The notes under the pieces: model-generated
What the model was told of the DNA's origin: nothing
The model's input: only the letters and a program-made list of their open reading frames with translations
Databases searched by the model: none
Made by a program: the position numbers and the translations under genes
Part shown: one piece after another, positions 8,652 to 16,441 of the stretch
Layout of the letters: each line of letters begins with the position of its first letter
Numbering within the stretch: the stretch's first letter is position 1
From: Mycolicibacterium tusciae
GTDB taxonomy: Bacteria > Actinomycetota > Actinomycetes > Mycobacteriales > Mycobacteriaceae
Reading direction: 5' to 3'
Assembly (NCBI RefSeq): GCF_002086795.1
Contig: NZ_MVIM01000023.1
Span: forward strand, 1-56,816
Length of the DNA stretch: 56,816 bases

Positions 8652-8728
8652 TGGCGACCCTGACGGGACTCGAACCCGCGACCTCCGCCGTGACAGGGCG
8701 GCGCGCTAACCAACTGCGCCACAGGGCC
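8652..8728 (-). tRNA. tRNA-Asp (GTC)
   Basis: A minus-strand cloverleaf with acceptor GGCCCTG/CAGGGTC and discriminator G, followed by an encoded CCA (8652-8654). The anticodon loop is CTGTCAC between CCGCC and GGCGG. T-arm GCGGG-TTCGAGT-CCCGT. Without CCA the gene ends at 8655. Confidence 0.96.
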
Positions 8729-8772
8729 TTGCTTTTCTACGCTTGCGGCTTCCAATCGTACGGTGCCGCGCG

Positions 8773-8845
8773 TACCCCCTACGGGATTCGAACCCGCGCT
8801 ACCGCCTTGAAAGGGCGGCGTCCTAGGCCGCTAGACGAAGGGGGC
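8773..8845 (-). tRNA. tRNA-Glu (TTC)
   Basis: A 73-nt minus-strand tRNA. The 5' end reads GCCCCCTTCGTCTAG. The anticodon loop is CTTTCAA between CCGCC and GGCGG. T-arm GCGGG-TTCGAAT-CCCGT. Discriminator A, no encoded CCA. It shares a cluster with tRNA-Asp and tRNA-Phe, the usual mycobacterial Glu-Asp-Phe order. Confidence 0.96.
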
Positions 8846-8966
8846 CAGCCGAATCTCTCCGGGGTACTCACAACGCTGTGACGCTGGGAGCCTCGCTAGC
8901 TTAGGGTACGGACACCCCAATCCTCAAACGCGGTGCCCGACGGCACCCAGTATCCTGATGCCTCGC

Positions 8967-9042
8967 GCCCCTATAGCTCAGTTGGTAGAGCTACGGACTT
9001 TTAATCCGCAGGTCCCAGGTTCGAGCCCTGGTGGGGGCACCA
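8967..9042 (+). tRNA. tRNA-Lys (TTT)
   Basis: A plus-strand tRNA with acceptor GCCCCTA/TGGGGGC, discriminator A and encoded CCA (9040-9042). The anticodon loop is CTTTTAA between ACGGA and TCCGC. D-arm AGCTCAGTTGGTAGAGC and T-loop GGTTCGAGC are standard. It is divergent from the Glu-Asp-Phe cluster. Confidence 0.96.
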
Positions 9043-9093
9043 GAAGTACGAGTTCGCAAGCCGCACCGACTGGCGCGGTGCAGCGCACCCTAT

Positions 9094-11064
9094 CTACGAC
9101 GGCACGCGGCGTTCAGAAATGCGTGCCTGGAGAATCACCCGCTCGAGCGCTTGAATGTCGGATTCGATCATGCGCGACAGCCAGTACGCGAATATGAATG
9201 CGGCAATTCCCCCGATACACACCACCCTGATCGGCACGATGATTTCGGCGATCTCGGACGCGGTCAGGAAGCTGACGGCCATGATGCTAAGCAACGGCAC
9301 CGAGGCCGCGATCGCGAGATAGCGCGACAGTCGACGGCTGAGTGCTCGTAGCTGTTCGGCATCCCGCTGATCCGTCTGTCCGTGTGCCACCAATTCCGGG
9401 TAGACGCTGCGCACGATGAAAAAGGTCAAGAGAAAGAACGGATACGCGATCGCGATCGCGCCGCCCACCGCGTGGGACCCCACGAAGTGGATCGCGGATC
9501 TACCGGGCATTCCACCCGCAACGGACTGCAGGATGAGCGCAAACGTCAGCCCAGACATCACCCACGAGCCAATGACGATGAACACCACCCGTTCGCTTGC
9601 GACGAGGCAATCGTGGCGCGCTCGGGCCAATGCTTCTGCAGGCGGTGCCGGCCCACGCCGCAGGCGCCGCGGGACGAAGATCACGTAACGGTTCGAATAG
9701 ACCGCCAACACAATGCCGAGCGGCCAGACGAGTAGGTTGAGCAGCGTCGTGAGCTGCATGAACCGGTCTTGGCCGTGCTCGGAAAGCTTGCTGACGATGA
9801 GCAGCTGATTGTGGTAGATGGTGTAGGCGGCGGCCAACGCATTGGGAATCACGACGGCCGGCACGGCAATCGGCAGAAAGTACGGCCGCAGACGCAGCCG
9901 CCAGCTTCGTTCAGGTGGATCCACCAGGTCACGCGCTTGCGGATCAAGGCACAACTGCAGTTGCTCGGCGAGTTCAGCCCCCGAGGCCCAGCGTTGATCA
10001 CGGTCTGCGCTCAGTGCCTTCAGCAGAACTCGACGCAGCGCGGTAGGACAGTCACTCGGTAGCGCCGCGAGTGCTTCCGACGTAATCCCTCCTGCACGGG
10101 TGGACAGCATCAGATCGAGCGCGGTGGTATCGCCGACCAATTCGGCCGAGGCCGCGCGAGCAGCCTGCGCCGCGGAATCATCGAACGGTTTCATGCCCGT
10201 CAGCAGTTCCCACAGCATGACCGCGAGTGAGTAGATGTCACTGCGGGTGTCGAGGTTTGCCGCGTCATGGACGTGCCCGGGCCGGGTGGCCATGAGCTGC
10301 TCGGGAGACATATAGGACAGTGAGCCGCCGAAGTAGGTGAACGGGCTTGCGCCGGATAGGTTTCGGGCGAAGCTGATGTTGAAGTCCGCGAGTTTGGGGG
10401 TGCCATCGGGCGCAAGCAATACGTTGGCGGGCTTGATGTCGCGGTGCAGGACGCCCCGCGAATTCGCATAGTGCAATGCTTCAGCCAGTCGTTTCCCCAG
10501 CCATGCGACCGTCTCGGGCCAGGAAAGGGTCGCGAGCTCAGCGCGACCGGTTGATTCGGTCGGCCGGCTCTCCCCGCGTGACTCCAGCGCGACGTCTACC
10601 GCGTCGAGCAGCGCCTGACCGGATTCGGGTCGCCGCTCGTCACCGAAAATCAGTCGACCGAGGTCGAGCAGCGTCCCGCCGGGCACATATTGCATGTAAA
10701 GCAGCCGCCAGTCCCGGTCTCGGAGTATCCGCTGGTCGAAGACCCGGACGATGTAATCGTGATCAAGCTGGGCGAGGGTCTGCCCTTCCTCGCCGCGGTT
10801 CGCGGAGATCTTCACCGCCACCAGGCGTTGCATAGACCGTTGACGAGCTAAAAAGACTCGCGCGAATGCGCCGCTGCCGAGTTCGACGAGCAGGTCGAAG
10901 TCATCGAGCCGCTGGCCGACCTCGATCCGCGCGATCTGGGATGGCCCGGAAAGGTCAAACGACGAGCCGAGTGTTCGGGTGCCGCTTCGTGTTTGGTCCA
11001 CCGTGTCGGCCGACACTTGAGTTGGAGCGAACTCGGCTTGCCGGCGGGCACTCGGATCGGTCAT
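9094..11064 (-). CDS. Polytopic membrane Ser/Thr protein kinase (DFN variant)
   Basis: 656 residues from the ATG at 11062-11064, which has GAGG six nt upstream; a GTG two codons earlier touches that site and is less likely. The Hanks-type kinase domain (about 55-375) has the glycine loop LGSGAFARVF, the VAVK lysine (about 85), HRDIKPANVLL (about 207-217) and the activation-segment SPE. The metal-binding DFG is DFN (LADFNISFA, about 227-229); the key Asp is kept, so the enzyme is probably active. Instead of one transmembrane helix and an extracellular sensor, the C-terminus has about six hydrophobic segments (roughly 395-630). A charged insert of about 50 residues lies after the hinge. Its partners are unknown. 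Confidence 0.9.
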   Translation of the reverse strand: MTDPSARRQAEFAPTQVSADTVDQTRSGTRTLGSSFDLSGPSQIARIEVGQRLDDFDLLVELGSGAFARVFLARQRSMQRLVAVKISANRGEEGQTLAQLDHDYIVRVFDQRILRDRDWRLLYMQYVPGGTLLDLGRLIFGDERRPESGQALLDAVDVALESRGESRPTESTGRAELATLSWPETVAWLGKRLAEALHYANSRGVLHRDIKPANVLLAPDGTPKLADFNISFARNLSGASPFTYFGGSLSYMSPEQLMATRPGHVHDAANLDTRSDIYSLAVMLWELLTGMKPFDDSAAQAARAASAELVGDTTALDLMLSTRAGGITSEALAALPSDCPTALRRVLLKALSADRDQRWASGAELAEQLQLCLDPQARDLVDPPERSWRLRLRPYFLPIAVPAVVIPNALAAAYTIYHNQLLIVSKLSEHGQDRFMQLTTLLNLLVWPLGIVLAVYSNRYVIFVPRRLRRGPAPPAEALARARHDCLVASERVVFIVIGSWVMSGLTFALILQSVAGGMPGRSAIHFVGSHAVGGAIAIAYPFFLLTFFIVRSVYPELVAHGQTDQRDAEQLRALSRRLSRYLAIAASVPLLSIMAVSFLTASEIAEIIVPIRVVCIGGIAAFIFAYWLSRMIESDIQALERVILQARISERRVPS

Positions 11065-11262
11065 TGACACCCTCGTTCCAGGTCATCTGCATCTTAACGC
11101 TGCAGCACCGGTGGCCTTGGAATTCCTGGTTCAGGTGCCCGCGCCGACTACGAACACCGGTTGAGCCTGCGCAGGGGGCTGGTTCCGGATTCGCAAAACC
11201 GATGCCGGATCAGGTGTTTCGATAGTGTGGCATGGACGGATCACACCGTCTGACGTCAGGTC

Positions 11263-12270
11263 TCAGACCTTAGGTGAGTAGTAATGCGGGTTATCGCGGT
11301 ACTCCACCGGCGGAAGATTGCGCGCCGGCGTCTCGACCAACGGTGAGTCCGCGGGCAGCCGGCCGCTGGCACGATCCCACGCAGATCGCTTGCGCGGGTG
11401 CATCATCACGCGTTTGGGCAGCACCTTGACGGCGTGATACACCACCTTGCCGAACAGTTTGTGCAGCCGCTCCTGGCGGGGCGTCCAGGTGTAGCCCATC
11501 AGGTCACGCACCGCCGGATCGAACAGGCCGACGGTCGTGAAATTGAAAAACCGCTGCATCCCCAGGATGTTCAGCTTCCACATCCAATCGGGCATCCAGT
11601 TCAGCGAGGGGTGCTTCGGCATCGATGACAGATCGAGCACCTCGCGTGCGGCCCAGTTGTTCTCCAACACGTTGTGGCACATGTGATCCCAGTACTCCTG
11701 GAATTCCTTCCACGACTTCGGCACCGGCCGCATGCTCATGCCGTACATGCGGTACCACACGATGTGCTCGTCGAACAGCTGCCGCTTCTGCGCCTCCGTG
11801 AGCCCGCCGCCGAGCCATTCCGCCGCCAGCAGCGTCGACTTGAAGAACGTCGCGTGTGCCCAATAGAAAACGTCGGGGTTCAGGGCGCTGTAGCGACGAC
11901 CCTGATCGTCGACGCCCTTGATCCCGATGTGATAGTCGCGGACCTGTACCCCGGTCTGGGGCGCGCGGTCACCGTCGAACACCACGCCCCCGATCGGATA
12001 CACCGACCGGAACAGCCGCGGCATCCTTTCCATGAAGAAGATCGAGTGCTCCTGGACTGCGGCACCCAGCTGTGGATGCATGTTCTGCATCGAGCCGGCC
12101 CAGGGCCCCTGCAGCATTCCGGTCCACCGACCGAAGTACTTCCACGTCAGCGAGTCGGGCCCCAGCGACTGCGGCGGAGCGTCGTATCCCCCTGACGACA
12201 CAGGGCACCCGGCTGCCACAGGAGACTCGTCTCTGTGCACGGGGCATGTCGCGGACGTATCTTGAGTCAC
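11263..12270 (-). CDS. Oxygenase MpaB/latex-clearing-like protein (DUF2236)
   Basis: 335 residues starting with GTG (GTG ACT CAA). The family is haem-binding DUF2236 (MpaB, Lcp relatives), recognised from GGVVFDGDRAPQTGVQVRDYH, the YWAHATFFKS helix and DEHIVWYRMYGMSM. Conserved His/Arg/Thr residues for b-type haem appear in these helices (VRDYH, YWAH). Lcp-like enzymes cleave rubber or oxidise hydrophobic compounds; the substrate here is not known. A Cys-containing N-terminus, TCPVHRDESPVAAGCPV, resembles those of many mycobacterial family members. It is divergent from a TetR gene, with an inverted repeat between them. Confidence 0.82.
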   Translation of the reverse strand: MTQDTSATCPVHRDESPVAAGCPVSSGGYDAPPQSLGPDSLTWKYFGRWTGMLQGPWAGSMQNMHPQLGAAVQEHSIFFMERMPRLFRSVYPIGGVVFDGDRAPQTGVQVRDYHIGIKGVDDQGRRYSALNPDVFYWAHATFFKSTLLAAEWLGGGLTEAQKRQLFDEHIVWYRMYGMSMRPVPKSWKEFQEYWDHMCHNVLENNWAAREVLDLSSMPKHPSLNWMPDWMWKLNILGMQRFFNFTTVGLFDPAVRDLMGYTWTPRQERLHKLFGKVVYHAVKVLPKRVMMHPRKRSAWDRASGRLPADSPLVETPARNLPPVEYRDNPHYYSPKV

Positions 12271-12289
12271 TGGGTTAGCTTCCCATCCA

Positions 12290-12328
12290 GTCAGAACGAC
12301 CTATTCTGACTACACGCGTTGTCAGAAT
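12290..12328. promoter_or_regulatory. Triple half-site operator between DUF2236 gene and tetR
   Basis: Three copies of one half-site: GTCAGAA at 12290-12296, its complement TTCTGAC at 12304-12310, and GTCAGAAT at 12321-12328. The last two form ATTCTGAC-N10-GTCAGAAT, a perfect 8-bp dyad; the first two form a 7-bp dyad with 7-bp spacing. The position between divergent genes, one of them tetR, points to an autoregulated operator. Confidence 0.7.
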
Positions 12329-12929
12329 GAAGTCTAGGAGGGATGTGGCGTCGGGTCAACGACGGGGCCGATGGTCCGGTGTGCCCCTGGAGGACCGGCA
12401 GGCATTGCGCCGCGACGAGCTGATCGCCGCAGGCGTCGCCCGTCTCGGTGGCGCGCAGGGGCCGGCCCTGACCGTGCGCGGGGTGTGTCAGTCGGCCGGG
12501 CTGACCGAACGCTACTTCTACGAGAGCTTCACCGACCGGGATGAGTTCGTCCGCGCGGTCTACGACGACGTCTGCGCGCGGGCCATGTCCGCGCTGACCA
12601 CGGCGAAAACCCCGCGCGACGCGGTCGAGCAGTTCGTCGCGCTCATGGTCGACGATCCAGCGCGCGGCCGGGTTCTGCTGCTGGCGCCCGAAAAGGAACC
12701 GGTACTGACCCGCTCGGGCGCCGAATGGATGCCGAGCTTCATCGAACTCGTGCAGCGCAAGCTGACGCGCATCGGGGACCCCGTCCAGGCAGCCATGGTC
12801 GCCACTGGCCTGATCGGCGCTTTGACGGCGTTGTTCACCGCCTACTTGAACGGCAGACTCACAGCCTCACGCGAGCAGTTCATCGACTACTGCGTGGAGA
12901 TGCTGGTCAGCCGCGTATCCAGCTACTGA
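12327..12929 (+). CDS. TetR/AcrR family transcriptional regulator
   Basis: 200 residues. The helix-turn-helix region spans about 28-70: LIAAGVARLGG, then LTVRGVCQSAGLTERYFYE. The ATG at 12327 overlaps the third operator half-site. Another in-frame start, GTG at 12345, sits only 2 nt after a strong AGGAGGG (12336-12342), and GTG at 12381 gives a shorter protein, so the true start is uncertain. It diverges from the DUF2236 oxygenase, which it probably represses together with itself. Confidence 0.85.
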   Translation: MKSRRDVASGQRRGRWSGVPLEDRQALRRDELIAAGVARLGGAQGPALTVRGVCQSAGLTERYFYESFTDRDEFVRAVYDDVCARAMSALTTAKTPRDAVEQFVALMVDDPARGRVLLLAPEKEPVLTRSGAEWMPSFIELVQRKLTRIGDPVQAAMVATGLIGALTALFTAYLNGRLTASREQFIDYCVEMLVSRVSSY

Positions 12930-12932
12930 TCC

Positions 12933-13364
12933 CTAATTGTCGGGGATCTCAGGTCCTGCCAGCTCCTGCTCTTCCTGCTCGGCGGCTTCTTTCTCGGCCT
13001 CCGACTTGGCCTCGCGGCCGAGCGGATGCTGGACAGAAGTGCCGGGGTTGGTCGCAGAGGCGTAGGCGCCGCTGCAGTTCAGCGCGACATTGACCTGAGA
13101 TTCGTCTGACGAATCGATGCGCAGGAACGATGCGTCCCATGCGTTCGTGACGATGCAATCGCCCTCGTCGAGCTTGTCGCCGAACCGCGACGCGACGACG
13201 GCGGAACCGCCGCCCTCCTCGATCGCCTCTAGAGCATCCGAGTACGTGTCACCCACGACATCAGGGGCGGCTGATGCGATGCCCGCCCCGAACAACAAAG
13301 ACGTGGCTGCCGCGACGGCAAACGCCGAGCCGGCCCCTAGAACGATGAGCTTCTTCACGTGCAC
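12933..13364 (-). CDS. Small secreted protein, PASTA-like, paralogue 1
   Basis: 143 residues. A Sec signal peptide covers about 1-33 (VKKLIVLGAGSAFAVAAATS... ending ASAAPDV). The mature part begins with APDVVGDTYSDALEAIEEGG, which resembles one PASTA repeat (VVGxxxxxAxxxI). It has two Cys, in GDCIVTNAWD and LNCSGAY, that could form a disulfide, and ends in an acidic, Glu-rich helix. GGAGG precedes two possible GTG starts (13364 and 13358). The neighbour at 13446 is a clear tandem paralogue. Its function is unknown; related mycobacterial exported proteins are uncharacterised. Confidence 0.75.
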   Translation of the reverse strand: MHVKKLIVLGAGSAFAVAAATSLLFGAGIASAAPDVVGDTYSDALEAIEEGGGSAVVASRFGDKLDEGDCIVTNAWDASFLRIDSSDESQVNVALNCSGAYASATNPGTSVQHPLGREAKSEAEKEAAEQEEQELAGPEIPDN

Positions 13365-13445
13365 CCGACCTCCACAGTCAATGACCTCAAACCTGGTGAT
13401 GACCGTAGCTTATGGCCTTCCGGTCGGGGCCGCTACCGGGGGAGG

Positions 13446-13883
13446 CTAGCCACTGGAGGCAGCCGCTTGGGCCTGCCTCTGCTGCGCTGCCCGCTTCGCG
13501 GCTTCCTGCTCGGCCTTCAGCTTTGCCTCGCGACCGACCGGGCTCGCCAAGGAGTTGCCCGACGAGCCCGGGCCCGCCAGAACGCCGTTGCAGTTGAGGG
13601 CGAGCAGCACCTCGTTGTTAGCCCGCATACCGCCGCGGACAATGCGCTGATAACCCGCGTCCCAGGCGTTCATCACAAGGCATTTTCCATCTTCCAGACC
13701 CGCACCTGTCCGCGTCGCGATGACAGCGGTGCCGCCCGCCTGCTGGATGATCCGCTTGGCGTCGTTATAGGTGCGATCGACAACCTCCGGGGCGGCGTTC
13801 GCCGTGCCCGGCCCCAGACACATACCGGTACCGGCAACCACCACCGCGGCCATCCCACGGGCAACGATTTTGAGCATGTTCAC
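13446..13883 (-). CDS. Small secreted protein, PASTA-like, paralogue 2
   Basis: 145 residues. GTG at 13881-13883 follows AGGAGGA by 9 nt; ATG at 13877 would be too far. A signal peptide ends near TANAAPE. The mature core, APEVVDRTYNDAKRIIQQAGG, then DGKCLVMNAWDAGYQR and LLALNCNGV, matches paralogue 1 position by position, including both Cys. It ends in a SPVGREAKLKAEQEAAKRAA helix instead of the acidic one. The pair arose by tandem duplication and probably has an envelope or extracellular role. Confidence 0.75.
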   Translation of the reverse strand: MNMLKIVARGMAAVVVAGTGMCLGPGTANAAPEVVDRTYNDAKRIIQQAGGTAVIATRTGAGLEDGKCLVMNAWDAGYQRIVRGGMRANNEVLLALNCNGVLAGPGSSGNSLASPVGREAKLKAEQEAAKRAAQQRQAQAAASSG

Positions 13884-13996
13884 CTGAGCCCGTCCTCCTA
13901 GTCGTCTGCGCCTGGCGAATGGGCTTGCAATTGTTTGCCCGGCGAAATGGTAGCCAGCACACGTGAGTCCCGTGTGGCTTATGTGACACGATGCGT

Positions 13997-14032
13997 GGTG
14001 ACTTGAATGTCACCGCGGGGCACAGATATATT
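13997..14032 (+). promoter_or_regulatory. desA1 promoter with embedded operator dyad
   Basis: GGTGAC (13997-14002), spacer TTGAAT, GTCACC (14009-14014): a perfect 6-6-6 dyad. The spacer TTGAAT is itself a good -35 box, followed 18 bp later by a TATATT -10 (14027-14032). A protein bound to the dyad would cover the -35. Mycobacterial desaturase genes are known targets of the TetR-type repressor MadR; this dyad is a candidate site (inference). Confidence 0.65.
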
Positions 14033-14070
14033 GAGTGCAACCAACAGGTACAGATAACTTGGGAGGGGCC

Positions 14071-15084
14071 ATGTCGAAAGACCTGACCGACATACAGCTG
14101 CTCACCGAACTCGAGCCAGTGGTCGAGAAGAACGTCAACCGGCACCTGACCATGCGCAAGGACTGGAATCCGCACGACTACATCCCGTGGTCGGACGGCA
14201 AGAACTATTACGCCCTCGGCGGCAAGGACTGGGACCCCGAAGAGTCGAAGCTGTCCGAGGTCGCCCAGGTCGCGATGCTGACCAACCTGTTGACCGAGGA
14301 CAACCTGCCGTCCTATCACCGCGAGATCGCGATGAACTTCAGCATGGACGGGCCGTGGGGCTTCTGGGTGAACCGCTGGACCGCCGAGGAGAACCGGCAC
14401 GGCATCGCGCTGCGCGACTATCTCGTCGTCACCCGCGCGATCGACCCCGTCGAGCTCGAGCAGCTACGCATGGAACAGGTCACCCGCGGCTTCTCACCCG
14501 GCCAGAACCAGCAGCTGGAGGGTGACGCCAACCTGTTCGCCGAATCCTTGTTCGACTCCGTCATCTATGTGACATTCCAGGAGCTGGCCACCCGCGTGTC
14601 ACACCGCAACACCGGCAAGGCCTGCAACGAGACCGTCGCCGACCAACTGCTGCAACGGGTTTCGGCGGACGAGAACCTGCACATGATCTTCTACCGTGAC
14701 GTCTCGGCTGCTGGATTCGATATCGCCCCCAACCAGGCGATGCATTCGCTGCACAAGGTGCTGACCAACTTCAAGATGCCCGGATACACGATCCCGGACT
14801 TCCGGCGTAAGGCTGTCACCATCGCCTCAGGCGGTGTCTACGACCCGCGCATCCACCTCGATGATGTCGTGATGCCGGTGCTCAAGAAGTGGCGCATCTT
14901 CGAACGCGACGACTTCACCGGTGAGGCCGCCCGGCTGCGTGACGAGCTGGCCGTCCACGTCGAAGAGCTCGAAGACACCTGCGTGAAGTTCGAAATCGCC
15001 AAGCAGCGCAGGCTCGAACGCATCGCCAAGGTGGCCGAGAAGAAGGCCGCCAAGAACCTCCTGGTGGCCTCATCGGCGTCCTGA
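14071..15084 (+). CDS. desA1: Acyl-[acyl-carrier-protein] desaturase DesA1
   Basis: 337 residues from ATG after GGGAGGGGCC. It is a ferritin-like di-iron desaturase. EENRH (residues 111-115) and DENLH (about 206-210) are the two EExxH-type iron motifs, with additional Glu ligands upstream. The sequence follows M. tuberculosis DesA1 closely in recall, for example HDYIPWSDGKNYYALGG, FRRKAV and GGVYDPRIHLD. DesA1 introduces the double bond into mycolic acid precursors on an ACP carrier and is essential in mycobacteria. The next gene, dus, overlaps its stop. The promoter holds a candidate repressor dyad. Confidence 0.95.
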   Translation: MSKDLTDIQLLTELEPVVEKNVNRHLTMRKDWNPHDYIPWSDGKNYYALGGKDWDPEESKLSEVAQVAMLTNLLTEDNLPSYHREIAMNFSMDGPWGFWVNRWTAEENRHGIALRDYLVVTRAIDPVELEQLRMEQVTRGFSPGQNQQLEGDANLFAESLFDSVIYVTFQELATRVSHRNTGKACNETVADQLLQRVSADENLHMIFYRDVSAAGFDIAPNQAMHSLHKVLTNFKMPGYTIPDFRRKAVTIASGGVYDPRIHLDDVVMPVLKKWRIFERDDFTGEAARLRDELAVHVEELEDTCVKFEIAKQRRLERIAKVAEKKAAKNLLVASSAS

Positions 15085-16235
15085 CCGACGCCCGCCCAGC
15101 GCTGCAGATCGGTTCCATCGCGCTGCGCAGCCCCGTCGTGCTGGCACCGATGGCGGGCGTCACCAACGTCGCCTTCCGCACGCTGTGCCGCGAACTGGAA
15201 ATGGCCAGGGCCGGCACCGTCAGCGGGCTCTACGTATGCGAGATGGTGACGGCCCGGGCACTCGTCGAGCGCCACCCCTCGACCATGCACATGGTCACCT
15301 TCGCCGACGACGAAACCCCGCGATCGCTTCAGCTGTACTCCGTTGATCCGCACAACACCTATCTGGCCGCGAAGATGATCGTCGACGAGGGCCTGGCCGA
15401 TCACATCGACATGAACTTCGGCTGCCCGGTTCCCAAGGTCACCCGACGCGGTGGCGGGGCGGCGCTGCCGTACAAGCGCAGGCTGTTCGGGCAGATCGTG
15501 GCCGCGGCGGTGCGCGCCACCGAGGGCACTGACATCCCGGTGACGGTGAAATTCCGGATCGGAATCGATGACTCTCATCACACCCACCTCGACGCCGGCC
15601 GGATCGCCGCCGAGGAGGGCGCCGCCGCCGTCGCGCTTCATGCGCGCACTGCTGCACAGCGATACTCCGGCGAGGCGGACTGGGAACAGATCGCCGCGCT
15701 GAAACAGCACGTCACGACGGTTCCTGTGCTCGGCAACGGCGACATTTTCGAAGCCGCCGATGCGCTGGCGATGATGGATGTGACCGGTTGCGACGGCATT
15801 GTGATCGGTCGGGGGTGCCTAGGTCGCCCCTGGCTGTTCGCCGAATTGTCGGCCGCATTCACCGGCACACCCGCCGCCGCCCCGCCGACACTGGGCCAGG
15901 TCGCGTCGATAATCCTGCGCCACGGCGAACTGCTCGCCGCGCATTTCGGCGAGGACAAGGGTATGCGCGACATCCGCAAGCACGTCGCCTGGTATCTCCA
16001 CGGCTTCCCCGCCGGTGCGGACCTGCGGCGCGCGTTGGCGCTGGTCAAGTCGCTGGAAGAACTGCGGAGCCTGCTGCAGAACCTCGACCAGAACATCGAT
16101 TTTCCCGCCGCGGCAATGGGGCCGCGGGGCCGGCAGGGCTCACCCGCCGCGGTGTCACTACCCGAGGGCTGGCTAACAGACCCCGACGACTGCACCGTCC
16201 CGGTGGGCGCCGAGGTCATGCATTCAGGAGGTTAG
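15081..16235 (+). CDS. dus: tRNA-dihydrouridine synthase (DusB-like)
   Basis: An FMN-dependent TIM-barrel enzyme that reduces uridines in tRNA D-loops. Motifs: VVLAPMAGVTNVAFR (FMN site), DMNFGCPVPKVTRRGGGAALP with the catalytic Cys, and GNGDIF plus GCDGIVIGRGCLGRPW (phosphate binding). The first ATG/GTG/TTG start (15138) would cut into the first beta strand. The in-frame CTG at 15081, which overlaps the desA1 stop as CTGA, restores the expected TDARPALQIGSIALRSPVV lead-in, so a CTG start with coupling is proposed (384 residues). If GTG 15138 is used the protein has 365 residues. Confidence 0.88.
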   Translation: MTDARPALQIGSIALRSPVVLAPMAGVTNVAFRTLCRELEMARAGTVSGLYVCEMVTARALVERHPSTMHMVTFADDETPRSLQLYSVDPHNTYLAAKMIVDEGLADHIDMNFGCPVPKVTRRGGGAALPYKRRLFGQIVAAAVRATEGTDIPVTVKFRIGIDDSHHTHLDAGRIAAEEGAAAVALHARTAAQRYSGEADWEQIAALKQHVTTVPVLGNGDIFEAADALAMMDVTGCDGIVIGRGCLGRPWLFAELSAAFTGTPAAAPPTLGQVASIILRHGELLAAHFGEDKGMRDIRKHVAWYLHGFPAGADLRRALALVKSLEELRSLLQNLDQNIDFPAAAMGPRGRQGSPAAVSLPEGWLTDPDDCTVPVGAEVMHSGG

Positions 16236-16269
16236 GTCGTCTCACAGTCGTCTCCCACCTGAGACGACT
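16236..16269 (+). terminator. Hairpin after dus
   Basis: AGTCGTCTC (16246-16254), a 6-nt loop, GAGACGACT (16261-16269): a perfect 9-bp stem immediately after the dus stop codon. An extra GTCGTCTC lies at 16236-16243 and could compete for the right arm. No T-run follows, so it may be a weak terminator, an mRNA-stabilising stem or an operator for the LCP gene. Confidence 0.5.
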
Positions 16270-16441
16270 CTGACATCACATCTCTCAGGATGTCTCAGTA
16301 CGATATGAGTCTCGTTCGTAGTCGGCTCCAACGTCGGGGCCACTGGAGTGTTGCTGGGTGCTGTGACCTGTAGGGAAGCACCGGGTACATCGGAGCCCAA
16401 CGTCGCGCGCGGCGGTTGATGAGTCGGAGGCCGGTAGAAGG

